NCBI RefSeq assembly: GCF_005280275.1
Contig: NZ_CP040021.1
Span: forward strand, 2,071,001 to 2,135,000
From: Salinivibrio kushneri
Lineage (GTDB): Bacteria > Pseudomonadota > Gammaproteobacteria > Enterobacterales > Vibrionaceae
Reading direction: 5' to 3'
Length of the DNA: 64,000 nucleotides
A model generated the notes under the pieces. It saw nothing but the letters and a program-made list of their open reading frames with translations. It was not told where the DNA came from and did not search any database. Shown piece after piece: positions 36,853 to 46,617 of this stretch (position 1 is the first letter of the stretch; each line of letters opens with the position of its first letter). The translations under genes were made by a program, and so were the position numbers.

Positions 36853-38730
36853 TTATCGCGTTGCATTGAGCAGAGAATCAAAGGTTTCATTGGCGGCGGT
36901 CATGATCCGTGACGCGGCCATATACGCGCGCTGAAACTTCATCATGTTGGCCGCTTCTTCATCTAGGTTCACCCCAGACACTTCCGCCACGCGACTTTCT
37001 GCGGCATCGTGTTCAACCATACTCACATCTTGTAGACGCTTATAGGAGGCTTTTTGTACCCCAAGATCGGTACTTAGCCCCTCATAAACATCGAGCACTG
37101 TCGAGCGACCGTTATCCATTAGTTTTTCCGTTTGCAGCTCTTGCATGCGGATCAGGTTACTGTTGTCACCATCCGCCGGGATCAAGCTGACCGCCAAGAC
37201 ATCATCGGGGGCCGCTTTATCGTTGACCTCAATAATGGTGCCGTTGACATCAATGGGTCCACCTGGCGGATAGGCCTGTGGCGCGACCAAGACTTGCCCC
37301 TTAGGATCGGTCACCGCAAATTGACTCCCATCGGGGGAGAGCCGAACTTGAAACTCTTTTTGTCCACCGGCTTGTAAAATTCGTACATCACCGTCGCCGT
37401 TACTCACCGAGCTTGCACTGACATAGCTTTGTGCCGCGATATCCGCCGGATCGTCCATAGTCACACGCATTTGCCCTGCCGCTGAGCGGGCGGGCCGAAT
37501 TAAAACGCGCTCGTTAGCCGCCAACCCGGCATCCACTTGCACGCGCATCCCGTCGACATTAAAACTTGGCGGCGTGCCACTGGGGGTCACCGTCGATTGC
37601 TTTCCATCTGGTGAGGTGAGGGTATATTGGGTGCCATCAAACTTGAGTTGATAATCACCCCGTTTGAGCTGCTGAAGATCATCGATATAAACTTTCAAGT
37701 CTGCCGTGGAATCGCCGCTTTTTATCGCGCGCGCACTCGCAATACGGTCACTGTTATAGTCAGTGAAAATGTTCTTGCCAACCTCACCATTAAGATCGAA
37801 CCCTTGCCCCTGTAAGTCATTGAGCGATTGGGAAAAGCCAATGGCCATCCGACCTAATTCGTCTCGCGCTTGTCCCAAGGTATCATCCCGATATTCAAAC
37901 AATGCCCCGAGTTTGCCGCGGATGTCTTGATTAGAAATGGCTTTGACTGTCTTACCTTCCACCAATGCCAAACGACGCTCTTGATGATCAGGCTTACCCG
38001 GCAAGGTGGTCAACTCACTGCTATTCATGCCAGATACCAACATATGGCCACTGCCGATAATCACATTGAACAACCCATCTTCGCGCGTGTTCACACTCAC
38101 CTGTGTATATTCAGAGAGCTCTCGGATCAACTTATCATGGCGGTCTAACAAGTCATTGGCTTCAGCGGGGGTTTTGAGCATTGCCTTATGCACGTCCACC
38201 AGTTCTTGGCCAATGTCATTCATCCGCTTAACGGTCGCGTCAATTTGAGAAGAGGTATCAATTGACTGCTGCTGCAACACACCATAAACATCGTTCATGC
38301 CAGCGGCGACCATACGCGCTTTTTCGAGCACGACTTTACGAGCCCCCATGTCACTGGGGCTATCGGCCAGCCCTTTAACCGCGCCATAGAATTCGTTCAT
38401 GTTCTCGGGGATTTTTTTGGCCGAGTGCGCCATCATATCGTCAAGCCGACCAAGCTGTTCATTGCGGGCAGCGGCATGAGAAAGGTTTGATGTTGAGACA
38501 TTTAATTCGTTAACCGCAAACTTGTCATAGTTGCGACGGATTGCCGCGGCATGGACACCGGTGCCGTAATTATTGCCGCCCCAAAAGTGGACATCATTGG
38601 TTTTTTGCTCAACCGACTGACGACTATACCCCTCCGTATTCACGTTAGAGATATTGTGACCTGTTGTATTCAGCTGTCGCTGCGCAGTCAGTACGCCTTG
38701 CGACCCAAGGGAAAGCAGGTCCAAGCCCAT
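36853..38730 (-). CDS. flgK: Hook-filament junction protein FlgK (HAP1)
   Basis: 625 aa. N-terminal rod/hook motif LLSLGSQGVLTAQRQLNTTG then HNISNVNTEGYSRQ, and a C-terminal helix VNLDEEAANMMKFQRAYMAA typical of axial proteins. First junction protein on the hook. GGAGG is 8 bases before the ATG, with a sigma-54 site 47 bp upstream. Confidence 0.97.
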   Translation of the reverse strand: MGLDLLSLGSQGVLTAQRQLNTTGHNISNVNTEGYSRQSVEQKTNDVHFWGGNNYGTGVHAAAIRRNYDKFAVNELNVSTSNLSHAAARNEQLGRLDDMMAHSAKKIPENMNEFYGAVKGLADSPSDMGARKVVLEKARMVAAGMNDVYGVLQQQSIDTSSQIDATVKRMNDIGQELVDVHKAMLKTPAEANDLLDRHDKLIRELSEYTQVSVNTREDGLFNVIIGSGHMLVSGMNSSELTTLPGKPDHQERRLALVEGKTVKAISNQDIRGKLGALFEYRDDTLGQARDELGRMAIGFSQSLNDLQGQGFDLNGEVGKNIFTDYNSDRIASARAIKSGDSTADLKVYIDDLQQLKRGDYQLKFDGTQYTLTSPDGKQSTVTPSGTPPSFNVDGMRVQVDAGLAANERVLIRPARSAAGQMRVTMDDPADIAAQSYVSASSVSNGDGDVRILQAGGQKEFQVRLSPDGSQFAVTDPKGQVLVAPQAYPPGGPIDVNGTIIEVNDKAAPDDVLAVSLIPADGDNSNLIRMQELQTEKLMDNGRSTVLDVYEGLSTDLGVQKASYKRLQDVSMVEHDAAESRVAEVSGVNLDEEAANMMKFQRAYMAASRIMTAANETFDSLLNATR

Positions 38731-38776
38731 TGTGCCTCCAAATAACCCGGCAATTAAAACGAGATACTAAGAAACA

Positions 38777-38792
38777 AGCAAAAATTGAGCCA
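38777..38792 (-). promoter_or_regulatory. Sigma-54 promoter for flgKL
   Basis: Minus strand TGGCTCAATTTTTGCT, GG-N10-GC, 47 bp upstream of the flgK ATG. Confidence 0.85.
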
Positions 38793-38863
38793 AGGAGAGG
38801 TCAAAAAGAAAAGTCATTGATAAACATGATGTTGAGAGAATAGTAAACCGCATCAAAGAGCGC

Positions 38864-38891
38864 AAAAAACAGAACGGCAAGCCCTTGCCTG
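38864..38891 (-). terminator. Terminator after flgJ
   Basis: CAGGCAA / TTGCC stem (GGCAA-GGGC-TTGCC) followed by GTTCTGTTTTTT on the minus strand, 9 bp after the flgJ stop. Separates flgFGHIJ from flgKL. Confidence 0.75.
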
Positions 38892-38899
38892 CCGCTTTT

Positions 38900-39850
38900 C
38901 TAGTCCATCATGTCGCGGACTTGGTCGAGTACACGAATGACCTTATCCGCGTATTCCGGATCGGTCGCATACCCGGCTTGATGAAGCTCGCGAATAAACC
39001 GTTCAGGTTGCGCAGATTGTGATAAAGCTTGCTCATAGCGTGGATTATCACGTAAAAATGAGACGAAATCGTCAAAACTCTCTTGATAAGAGGGATACGA
39101 ACGAAAGCTTGCCGTTTCTTTAACCGGGATCCCGTCATACACTTCCAGGGTTTGTGTCGCGACTTTATCGCCCCCCCAACGTTGATCCGCCTTTATATTA
39201 AACAAGTTATGACTGTTATCGCGGGCATTGGCAATCACCTTCTTTCCCCAACCGGTTTCTAGTGCCGCTTGAGCAAGAATAATCGCTGGATCAGTACCCA
39301 GCGCACGCGCCGCGCGACGTGCATGCGGCGCCAGCGTGTTTACAAAGGAGTCTGGCGAATCAAAGCCTTTTGACCGTTGGGACGCGGGGATACTGGTGGC
39401 TGGCGGCGCGATAGACTGGCTATCGAGCGCCGCTATCGCCTGTTCTGCTGCCTCTCGACTACGATTTTGATCCAACGGCAAAGATTGCGCCGACGCGCGA
39501 GCCGCTTCATTCATGTCTGGCTGGCTGTCGCCCTGCGCTTTGCCTAATTGTTCAACAATCATATCCGCGAGCCCCAGTGAGCCTTCTCGGCTGAGTTCAC
39601 TGGCCATCTGCTCATCAGCCATCTGCTCATAAAACTTCGAGGTACGATCATCAATCAAGTCAGACTCAAATGCCTCATTGGCATCACGCATCGACTTGAA
39701 CAGCATCTGAGTAAATAAGGACTCGAACTGCTCCGCCGCTGAACGCAACGCCGCTTTTTCATCCCCTTCTTCTCCTTTCACGGCTTGGCGACGTAATGAA
39801 TCGAGCTGGCTTATATCGTGTACAAATTGACTATCAACAGGAGATTTCAT
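38900..39850 (-). CDS. flgJ: Flagellar rod-cap and peptidoglycan hydrolase FlgJ
   Basis: 316 aa. N-terminal rod-binding domain (about 25-105, FESLFTQMLFKSMRDANEAF) and a C-terminal glucosaminidase domain (from about 165) with catalytic glutamate in AALETGWGKKV and NLFNIK. It opens the wall for the rod. Two-domain form as in other gamma-proteobacteria. Start 8 bp after the flgI stop. Confidence 0.96.
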   Translation of the reverse strand: MKSPVDSQFVHDISQLDSLRRQAVKGEEGDEKAALRSAAEQFESLFTQMLFKSMRDANEAFESDLIDDRTSKFYEQMADEQMASELSREGSLGLADMIVEQLGKAQGDSQPDMNEAARASAQSLPLDQNRSREAAEQAIAALDSQSIAPPATSIPASQRSKGFDSPDSFVNTLAPHARRAARALGTDPAIILAQAALETGWGKKVIANARDNSHNLFNIKADQRWGGDKVATQTLEVYDGIPVKETASFRSYPSYQESFDDFVSFLRDNPRYEQALSQSAQPERFIRELHQAGYATDPEYADKVIRVLDQVRDMMD

Positions 39851-39858
39851 GCGTTGCC

Positions 39859-40947
39859 CTATATCACTATCAATTGGCCATCGATGGCCCCGGCTTGTTT
39901 CAGCGCTTGCAAAATCGCCATGAGATCCGAGGGTGCCGCGCCAACCCCATTCACGGCACGTACGAGATCGTCTAGGGTCACGCCAGGTTTAAAGTGGAAC
40001 ATTCGCCCTTCTTCTTCCTCAACATTGATCTCAGTATCAGGCGTGACCACAGCTTCACCGCCTCCTAGTGGATTAGGTTGATCAACGTTGAAGTCCTCTT
40101 GTATGGAGACCGTCATTCCCCCATGCGTAATGGCGGCTGGGCGAAGGCGAACATTTTGCCCAACCACAATGGTGCCGGTGCGAGAGTTAACGATTATTTT
40201 CGCTGCCGCATCACCCGGCTGAAACTCAATATTTTCCACGGTGGATAAGAAAGCCACGCGCTGGCTCACATCGCGTGGCGCTCGGACTCTCACTGAGGTC
40301 GCATCCATGGCCGATGCGGTCGACGGACCAAGAAAGCGATTAACCGCATCCGCCATACGCTGTGCGGTGGTAAAGTCGGATTGGAACAGGTTAAAGGTCA
40401 GGTAATCACCACGACCAAAGGGATTAGGGACTTCCCGCTCAACGGACGCGCCATTGGTAATACGGCCAACGGTTGGGGTGTTGCCCACCAGCTGAGAGCC
40501 ATCGGCACCGGTCGCGCTAAAGCCACCGACAATCAAGTTTCCTTGTGCGGTTGCATAGACCTTACCATCCAAACCTTTGAGAAAAGTTTGTAGCAAGGTG
40601 CCGCCACGTAAGCTCTCTGCCGACCCAATCGACGACACAGTAACGTCAAGTTTTTGACCTTGTTTGGCAAACGCAGGCAGATCAGCGGTGACGGCGACGG
40701 CGGCAATATTGGCCGATTGAGGATTGATATCTGGCGGTAATTGGATGCCAAAGTTTTCTAGCATCGACTTAAAACTTTGATCGGTAAAGGGCGTGCTCTC
40801 GCCGGTACCCGGTAACCCCACTACCAAGCCATAACCCGTTAGGGTGTTACTGCGTACCCCAGCCACCTCCGCCACATCTTTGATGCGCGCGGCCAGGCTT
40901 GGCATCGCCACCGTCAGCAGGACTATCGATAACAACCACTTTTTCAC
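39859..40947 (-). CDS. flgI: P-ring protein FlgI
   Basis: 362 aa from a GTG start at 40947, with GGAGAG 5-10 bases upstream. It gives the signal peptide [19 protein letters not shown] and mature N-terminus [14 protein letters not shown]. An upstream in-frame extension of 65 residues would overlap flgH and lacks a signal. It builds the periplasmic P-ring around the rod. Confidence 0.95.
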   Translation of the reverse strand: MKKWLLSIVLLTVAMPSLAARIKDVAEVAGVRSNTLTGYGLVVGLPGTGESTPFTDQSFKSMLENFGIQLPPDINPQSANIAAVAVTADLPAFAKQGQKLDVTVSSIGSAESLRGGTLLQTFLKGLDGKVYATAQGNLIVGGFSATGADGSQLVGNTPTVGRITNGASVEREVPNPFGRGDYLTFNLFQSDFTTAQRMADAVNRFLGPSTASAMDATSVRVRAPRDVSQRVAFLSTVENIEFQPGDAAAKIIVNSRTGTIVVGQNVRLRPAAITHGGMTVSIQEDFNVDQPNPLGGGEAVVTPDTEINVEEEEGRMFHFKPGVTLDDLVRAVNGVGAAPSDLMAILQALKQAGAIDGQLIVI

Positions 40948-40972
40948 GTCAACTCTCCGGCACATTGTAGGG

Positions 40973-41770
40973 CTACAAGGTGACATTAAAGAATCGTGCC
41001 AACCAGCCTTGCTCTTGGGTATCTTGTCGCTCACCAGTGCCTGAATACTGAATTCTGGCGTTGGAAATTCGGGTCGATGCAATGGTGTTGTCAGGGCCGA
41101 TATCGGCCGGACGAATGGTGCCGCTGAGACGAATGTACTCATCCCCGGAGTTCAAAGTAAGCCACTTTTCACCACGCACCATCAGGTTACCGTTCGCCAG
41201 CACATCCACCACCTGCACAGAGATAGAGCCTTGAAGACTGTTACTTTGATCCGCTGAGGTAGAGCCAGTTACCGAATTGTCATTACTGACTTCGTAAGAC
41301 AAGGTTCGCTCGCCAATGGTGATCTCTTCACCACCAAGCGAGAGGGGATCCATGGTCAGATCATTGGATTTGGCTAAGTCAGAACTGGCGCTTTTTTGTG
41401 CTTGGGTATTTTCTTCCAGCATCACGGTCACAATGTCGCCTAGCCCGCGAGGCTTGGAGCCATCATAGAGATCACGCTGTTCACTGGCATTAAACAAAGA
41501 GCCCGTTGCCGTGGCATAGTGCTCAGGAGGCTGTTGTGGGCGAATCGGCGACCATGCTGGATCGTCAGCTTTGGGATCATCACGTTGGCGCAACAAACCA
41601 ATCAAGCCTTCGCTCTCTGGTGTGGTGTCCCCTTCTACCGCGTCGGTGGTCGAGGTCGCTTGGTCAAGATCACTGCCTGTATCTTGTTGCCCCGGCAATG
41701 AACAGCCACCCAGCCCCAACAAGGTGGCAAAGAAAAGGCCTGGGATTAATATACGTTGCACCGACATCAT
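40973..41770 (-). CDS. flgH: L-ring lipoprotein FlgH
   Basis: 265 aa. Lipoprotein signal with lipobox LGGC (Cys23), then a Thr/Glu/Asp-rich stretch and the conserved domain with [19 protein letters not shown] and [20 protein letters not shown]. Outer-membrane L-ring around the rod, on which the Vibrio H-ring (FlgT, FlgO, FlgP) is built. 25 bp before flgI. Confidence 0.96.
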   Translation of the reverse strand: MMSVQRILIPGLFFATLLGLGGCSLPGQQDTGSDLDQATSTTDAVEGDTTPESEGLIGLLRQRDDPKADDPAWSPIRPQQPPEHYATATGSLFNASEQRDLYDGSKPRGLGDIVTVMLEENTQAQKSASSDLAKSNDLTMDPLSLGGEEITIGERTLSYEVSNDNSVTGSTSADQSNSLQGSISVQVVDVLANGNLMVRGEKWLTLNSGDEYIRLSGTIRPADIGPDNTIASTRISNARIQYSGTGERQDTQEQGWLARFFNVTL

Positions 41771-41787
41771 TGCCTCCTAAACCTTAC

Positions 41788-42576
41788 TTAAAGCTGCTGA
41801 TTGACGTAGCTGAGCATCTGGTCAACCGACGAGATCACTTTGGAGTTCATTTCGTAGACACGCTGAGCCTCAATCATGTTCACCAGCTCTTCAGTCACAT
41901 TGACGTTAGAGGTTTCCAGCATCGATTGCTTGACTTCACCAAAGCCATCAAGCCCGGGAACGCCTTCTTGTGGATCACCACTCGCGCCGGTGGGTAGGTA
42001 AATATTTTGGCCTATTGGCTCCAACCCACCTGGGTTAATGAAATCCACCGTAGTAATTTGACCCAGTACCTGGTTCTCTTGCTGACCTCGTAATCGCACA
42101 GACACTTCACCATCGGTTCCGACCGTCACTTGCACCGCATCGTCGGGAACGGTGATTTCAGGCTCTAGCGTATAGCCTGAACCTGACGTCACTATCGTGC
42201 CTTCATCATTCAAGGTAAATTGGCCGTTACGCTGATAGCCGATGTTGCCATCAGGGAGCAGCACTTGGAAAAAGCCGTCTCCCTCAATCATCATGTCGAG
42301 GGCATTGTCTGTGGTTTGCACATTACCATTGGTGTGGACACGCTGGGTGGCCACCACCTTTGAACCGGCACCGAGCATCAATCCACTTGGCAACTCAGTG
42401 TTCTGTGAGGATTGCCCACCTGGTTGGTTAATGTTCTGGTAGAAGAGATCTTCAAACACCGCGCGTGATTTTTTAAACCCGACCGTGGATGCGTTGGCTA
42501 GGTTATTCGAAATCGTCGAGATATTGGTCTGCTGCGCATCAAGTCCGGTTTTACTGACCCATAATGCTGGATGCAT
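41788..42576 (-). CDS. flgG: Distal rod protein FlgG
   Basis: 262 aa. N-terminal SKTGLDAQQTNISTISNNLANASTVGFKK (axial motif, key residues) and C-terminal SNVNVTEELVNMIEAQRVYEMNSKVIS. This is the most abundant rod subunit. Follows flgF by 22 bp. Confidence 0.97.
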   Translation of the reverse strand: MHPALWVSKTGLDAQQTNISTISNNLANASTVGFKKSRAVFEDLFYQNINQPGGQSSQNTELPSGLMLGAGSKVVATQRVHTNGNVQTTDNALDMMIEGDGFFQVLLPDGNIGYQRNGQFTLNDEGTIVTSGSGYTLEPEITVPDDAVQVTVGTDGEVSVRLRGQQENQVLGQITTVDFINPGGLEPIGQNIYLPTGASGDPQEGVPGLDGFGEVKQSMLETSNVNVTEELVNMIEAQRVYEMNSKVISSVDQMLSYVNQQL

Positions 42577-42598
42577 AATTACTTCCTCTTAATAAACC

Positions 42599-43348
42599 TT
42601 AGCCAAGCCGCAATAGTGATGCTGACGACTCGTCCATTTTTTCTGCGGTTTTCATTAACTTCACTTGCATTTCAAAATGACGTTGCAAGTCGATTAACCC
42701 AGTCATCTCACCCACAGCGTTGACGTTACTGCCTTCTAACGCCCCTGTTTGCAGCGTGACACCAGCATCGGCTGGAAACACGGTGCCGGCCTCTTTGGGT
42801 TTGAACACACCGTCTTTGTCTTTAAAGAGATCTTGATTATCTGGGCGAACCAGTTTGATTCTATCCACCACTTCCATCGCATCAGGTGGCGCACCTTGGG
42901 GGAGTACAGAAACACCGCCGTCTTTGCCCACTTCTATTTTTGCTGCAGGGAGGGGAATAAATATCGGGCCCCCACTCTCTCCGACAATGAGGTTACCATT
43001 ACTGTTTTGGAGTAGGCCGGTTTGATCCACTTTGAGATGGCCGGCACGGGTGTAGCCTTCTTGCCCTTGGCTGTCTAGCACTGACATCCAGCCTTCACCT
43101 TGCACCGCCACATCCAGATTACGACCTGTGGTAATGGTTGAGCCTTGCTCGAAGCTGTATCCAGGTCGCTCAGTCATATTGAATACTCGACTGGGTAACC
43201 CCTCGCCATAAGCTTGCATTGATCGAGACTGTTCAAGGTCAGCCCGGAAACCGGTGGTGCTGACATTGGCCAAGTTATTAGCGCGCAATTGCATAGCCTG
43301 CATATCTTGCTTTGCGCCACTCATGGCAAGGTATAACGAGCGATCCAT
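42599..43348 (-). CDS. flgF: Proximal rod protein FlgF
   Basis: 249 aa from the ATG at 43348, with GGAGG 9 bases upstream; the reading frame extends 18 bp further up but has no ribosome site there. N-terminal MDRSLYLAMSGAKQDMQAMQ and C-terminal GEMTGLIDLQRHFEMQVKLM. First gene of flgFGHIJ, behind its own sigma-54 promoter. Confidence 0.96.
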   Translation of the reverse strand: MDRSLYLAMSGAKQDMQAMQLRANNLANVSTTGFRADLEQSRSMQAYGEGLPSRVFNMTERPGYSFEQGSTITTGRNLDVAVQGEGWMSVLDSQGQEGYTRAGHLKVDQTGLLQNSNGNLIVGESGGPIFIPLPAAKIEVGKDGGVSVLPQGAPPDAMEVVDRIKLVRPDNQDLFKDKDGVFKPKEAGTVFPADAGVTLQTGALEGSNVNAVGEMTGLIDLQRHFEMQVKLMKTAEKMDESSASLLRLG

Positions 43349-43384
43349 AATTGGTTGCCTCCACAATCGTTCTACACAGAAGAA

Positions 43385-43400
43385 AGCAAAGAGCGTGCCA
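43385..43400 (-). promoter_or_regulatory. Sigma-54 promoter for flgFGHIJ
   Basis: Minus strand TGGCACGCTCTTTGCT is an exact match to TGGCACG-N4-TTGCW, 37 bp before the flgF ATG. Together with the upstream terminator it makes flgFGHIJ an independent unit. Confidence 0.92.
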
Positions 43401-43477
43401 GTAATTTTATGCCTTTAAGATCAATCTATTACTAGTATTTTCGCCGCCAGAAAGGGGGGAGAGGAGAGAGGAAATGG

Positions 43478-43509
43478 AAAAGCCTTGCCGCCCTATCAGT
43501 GGGCGGCAA
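43478..43509 (-). terminator. Terminator between flgE and flgF
   Basis: TTGCCGCCC (43485-43493) and GGGCGGCAA (43501-43509) form a perfect 9-bp stem with a 7-base loop, followed on the minus strand by GGCTTTTCC, 12 bp after the flgE stop. Confidence 0.88.
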
Positions 43510-43520
43510 AGCTAATGTCA

Positions 43521-44834
43521 CTAACGGATTTGTAGAATATTTTGTTGCATCTGGTTACTCACTTCCAAGGCGCGTGAGTTAGCCTGAAAGTTTCGCTGCG
43601 CGGTAATCAAGTCAACCAACTCTTGGGTCATATCGATATTGGACTGCTCGATCGTCCCGCTTTTTACCTGACCAAAGGCGCCTTGCATCGCTTCACCAAA
43701 AACGGGATCACCCGAATCTTGAGTCACATCCCATTGGGTATTGCCTACTTGGGCTAAGCCTTGCTGGTTGGCGACGCGCACCATCGCAACCCGCCCCAAC
43801 GCGACATTTTCACCGTTACTGTAGGTCGCCATAATGGTGCCTTTAGGATCAATATCGACCTTGGTGAGATACCCCGTGGTTGCACCGTCGTCAGTAAATT
43901 TACGCATCTCAAACGGCGCGGCATATTGAGTCGGATTATCGAAGTTGAGCGTGAGCTGCTGGTCACCGTCAGCCCCGTTCATTTCTAGCCCCGCACCCGC
44001 TGGCCCCAAGGCATCGGTCACGATCGGGTTACCGCCATTGATGCTGTTCACCGAGCCATCGGAGTTAAAGTCGATGGTGTGGCCAACCTGTCCAGCGGCA
44101 TTGGTAGCATTACCGCCTTGGATATTCACCGGCTTTTCACCTTCAGGATCTGTCATGGTGTAGTACACCGACCAACTGTTCGGATTCGCCGGATCGTTAC
44201 CTTTTACATAATACGTCGACAATTTGTACGGCTGACCCAGTGAGTCATAGACCGTTGCCGACGTTTGCTTGTTATAGGTTTCTGGATCTTCAAAGTTAAA
44301 CTGTGCGGGATCTTTCTCTTCCCCGCCGGCCGGTAAGTTCAAGCCAATATCGACATTTTCTGATGCACGAGGCTGGCCAAACTGATCGGGCACATTGAGC
44401 GACTGCGGCTCATAAGACGAAACCTGCTGGGTGTCAGGGTCGACATTATAACCGAGCAAATACTGACCCTCAGAGTTGATAATGTCGTTATTTTTATCAA
44501 GGTGGAAGGCACCGTTGCGCGTTAAGTGGTAATCGTTATTTTGCAGCTTGTCATTTGACACGCCGAAAAAGCCGTTACCGCTAATCCGCAAATCAAGTGG
44601 GTTGTTGGTGTAGATACTTGAGCCTTCGTGGAACTGCTGTGCCACGGTCGACGTTTGTACACCGGTCCCGTTAGTGGTCTTCGAGTTTGAGAAGATAGAG
44701 GTTGAGTAGACATCACCAAACTCAGCACGCGATTCCTTAAAGCCATACGTATTGGCATTCGAGATGTTGTTACTGGTGGTGTTCATGTCTTTCTGGGCCG
44801 CACCAAGGCCACTTAACGCAATATTAAAACCCAT
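43521..44834 (-). CDS. flgE: Hook protein FlgE
   Basis: 437 aa. N-terminal GFNIALSGLGAAQKDMNTTSN and NISNANTYGFKESRAEFGD; a long variable middle; C-terminal IDMTQELVDLITAQRNFQAN. Polymerises the hook under FlgD and FliK control. Last gene of flgBCDE, with a terminator 12 bp on. Confidence 0.97.
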   Translation of the reverse strand: MGFNIALSGLGAAQKDMNTTSNNISNANTYGFKESRAEFGDVYSTSIFSNSKTTNGTGVQTSTVAQQFHEGSSIYTNNPLDLRISGNGFFGVSNDKLQNNDYHLTRNGAFHLDKNNDIINSEGQYLLGYNVDPDTQQVSSYEPQSLNVPDQFGQPRASENVDIGLNLPAGGEEKDPAQFNFEDPETYNKQTSATVYDSLGQPYKLSTYYVKGNDPANPNSWSVYYTMTDPEGEKPVNIQGGNATNAAGQVGHTIDFNSDGSVNSINGGNPIVTDALGPAGAGLEMNGADGDQQLTLNFDNPTQYAAPFEMRKFTDDGATTGYLTKVDIDPKGTIMATYSNGENVALGRVAMVRVANQQGLAQVGNTQWDVTQDSGDPVFGEAMQGAFGQVKSGTIEQSNIDMTQELVDLITAQRNFQANSRALEVSNQMQQNILQIR

Positions 44835-44858
44835 TGCTTTTCACTCCTAATAAATCGG

Positions 44859-45602
44859 TTAGCCTTTCGTCACATTTCCGACGTCGGCGTTACCGACCTC
44901 TAGCACTTCAGCCAGTTTCATCGGTGAGGAAAAGCCAGCAATATTCAACATCACATTGCCATCGCCATTCCCCAGCAAGACACTGTTTACATTGGCATAG
45001 GTCGATACATCAAACTCTTGGGTTTGGCCATCAACCATGCCACTTACTTTAATTTTGTACGTACCCTCCGGCATAGGATTGCCGTTATCGTCGAGCCCGT
45101 CCCATTCAACGCGGTGATCGCCCGGCGGCTTAGCGCCCATACTGAAGGTTCGCAATAGTTGCCCTTGCTCGTTTTCCACCCGAACACTGACATTATCCAG
45201 CGCTTGGGGCAGCTTCACCATTCCTGCAACACCGCCCGTTTCACCTTTCACCCCCGTGGAGCCGGGGACGAGGACGTCACGTCCAACCAAAGATGACGCT
45301 TGCAATGCCTGGTTAGACGTAATCGACTCATTGAACGTATCAAATTGCTTATTCATTTTGCCGATGCCCTCAACCGTGGCAAACGACGCCATCTGTGAGA
45401 TCATCTTGTCATTATCGACAGGTTTAGACGGATCCTGCTGTGACAGCTGTTTGGTGAGCAATTTGAGAAAGTCTTCCTGCTCGAGTGCTTGCTTACCCGT
45501 GGTCGAGTCTTGCTTCTCTTGCAGTTTTTTCTCTTGCTGCGCCTTTAGCTGGTCAATGTAGGACAGTCCGTTCGTTGAACCTGTACCGTCGATTCCGGCC
45601 AT
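44859..45602 (-). CDS. flgD: Hook cap protein FlgD
   Basis: 247 aa. N-terminal DFLKLLTKQLSQQDPSKPVDND (key residues) and a C-terminal FlgD-Ig/Tudor-like part with HRVEWDGLDDNGNPMPEGTY. Scaffold for hook polymerisation. 24 bp upstream of flgE, 14 bp after flgC. Confidence 0.96.
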   Translation of the reverse strand: MAGIDGTGSTNGLSYIDQLKAQQEKKLQEKQDSTTGKQALEQEDFLKLLTKQLSQQDPSKPVDNDKMISQMASFATVEGIGKMNKQFDTFNESITSNQALQASSLVGRDVLVPGSTGVKGETGGVAGMVKLPQALDNVSVRVENEQGQLLRTFSMGAKPPGDHRVEWDGLDDNGNPMPEGTYKIKVSGMVDGQTQEFDVSTYANVNSVLLGNGDGNVMLNIAGFSSPMKLAEVLEVGNADVGNVTKG

Positions 45603-45616
45603 CTTCGCCTCCTACA

Positions 45617-46030
45617 TTACTGACCCATCTGAAGCGTACGCATCAGCATTTGTTTACTCGCATCGGCCACCTGCACATTGGTTTGATAGGCGCGCGATGC
45701 GGAAATCATGTTCGCCATCTCTTCCATCACATTGACGTTCGGCTTAAAGATATACCCTTCATCATTCGACATCGGATGGTTGGGGTTATATTCCGCGCGT
45801 AATGGTTTCTGGCTTTCGACAATACCATCAATGTTGACTGGCACACTTTCACCCTGCTGCTTAAAGCGATTAAGCTCCGCAGAGAAAATCGGATGCCGGG
45901 CTCGATACGTCTCTTCAGCAGAGCTGCTCACCGAATTGGCATTGGCCAGGTTACTTGATGTGGTGTTCAATCGTACTGATTCGGCACTCATCGCCGATCC
46001 CGACACGTTAAAAATATTAAACAAACTCAT
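45617..46030 (-). CDS. flgC: Proximal rod protein FlgC
   Basis: 137 aa. N-terminal MSLFNIFNVSGSAMSAESVR with SSNLANANSV; C-terminal VNVMEEMANMISASRAYQTN, the standard FlgC pattern. 3 bp after flgB. Confidence 0.97.
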   Translation of the reverse strand: MSLFNIFNVSGSAMSAESVRLNTTSSNLANANSVSSSAEETYRARHPIFSAELNRFKQQGESVPVNIDGIVESQKPLRAEYNPNHPMSNDEGYIFKPNVNVMEEMANMISASRAYQTNVQVADASKQMLMRTLQMGQ

Positions 46031-46033
46031 CGA

Positions 46034-46429
46034 TTATTTCCCATTCAATGCCTTTTTCATGTTCTTGAACTTAGAGCCAAGAAAATCCAGTGAGGCTTGG
46101 TATTCCAGTGCGTTCTGCATGAACAAGTTCTTTTCTAATTGCGCATCAACCGTGTTGCCATCGCCGGTATCTGGCTGTGTGGGGATACGGTACTTCTTTT
46201 CCCCCATCACTTGGCTAGAGGCAGCAATGTGCCGCTCATTGGTGCGGCTTAGGCCAATACTTGCCTCGGATGTTGCCGCTTTTAGGGCGCGTTGAAAGTC
46301 GATGTCTTGCGCCTTGTAACCTGGCGTGTTGGCATTTGCAATGTTGCTAGACAGGGTTTCTGCCCGCTTGCCTCTTACGCCAACCGTGTGCTGGTGCACA
46401 CCAAGTGCATTGTCAAATGTGATCGCCAT
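46034..46429 (-). CDS. flgB: Proximal rod protein FlgB
   Basis: 131 aa from the ATG at 46429, which has GGAGG 6 bases upstream; a TTG two codons earlier lies too close to it. N-terminal MAITFDNALGVHQHTVGVRG, NANTPGYKAQDIDF. First gene of flgBCDE. Confidence 0.96.
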   Translation of the reverse strand: MAITFDNALGVHQHTVGVRGKRAETLSSNIANANTPGYKAQDIDFQRALKAATSEASIGLSRTNERHIAASSQVMGEKKYRIPTQPDTGDGNTVDAQLEKNLFMQNALEYQASLDFLGSKFKNMKKALNGK

Positions 46430-46462
46430 GGACAACCTCCGAGTTCTTACTGCATGGAATAA

Positions 46463-46478
46463 AGCAAACAGGGTGCCA
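46463..46478 (-). promoter_or_regulatory. Sigma-54 promoter for flgBCDE
   Basis: Minus strand TGGCACCCTGTTTGCT, near-perfect consensus, 34 bp upstream of the flgB ATG. Confidence 0.9.
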
Positions 46479-46579
46479 AGTTTCTAGCAAGGCTTCTTTT
46501 TTATCTTAAACCCAGGTGGGACGTGGACTGAGAGCAGGGGCACTGATGAATGAAAAACGAGAGCGCGAGACTAGGAGGC

Positions 46580-46609
46580 AAAAAAGCGGCAAACAATGTG
46601 CCGCTTTTT
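46580..46609 (-). terminator. Terminator after cheR
   Basis: AAAAGCGGCA / TGCCGCTTTTT stem, 7-base loop, U-run on the minus strand, 9 bp after the cheR stop; ends the cheV-cheR unit before flgB. Confidence 0.92.
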
Positions 46610-46617
46610 GCCGTCCT

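Noticed and set aside
40948-41142. 65-residue N-terminal extension of FlgI
   Set aside because: Overlaps flgH coding sequence; the GTG start gives a proper signal peptide and ribosome site.
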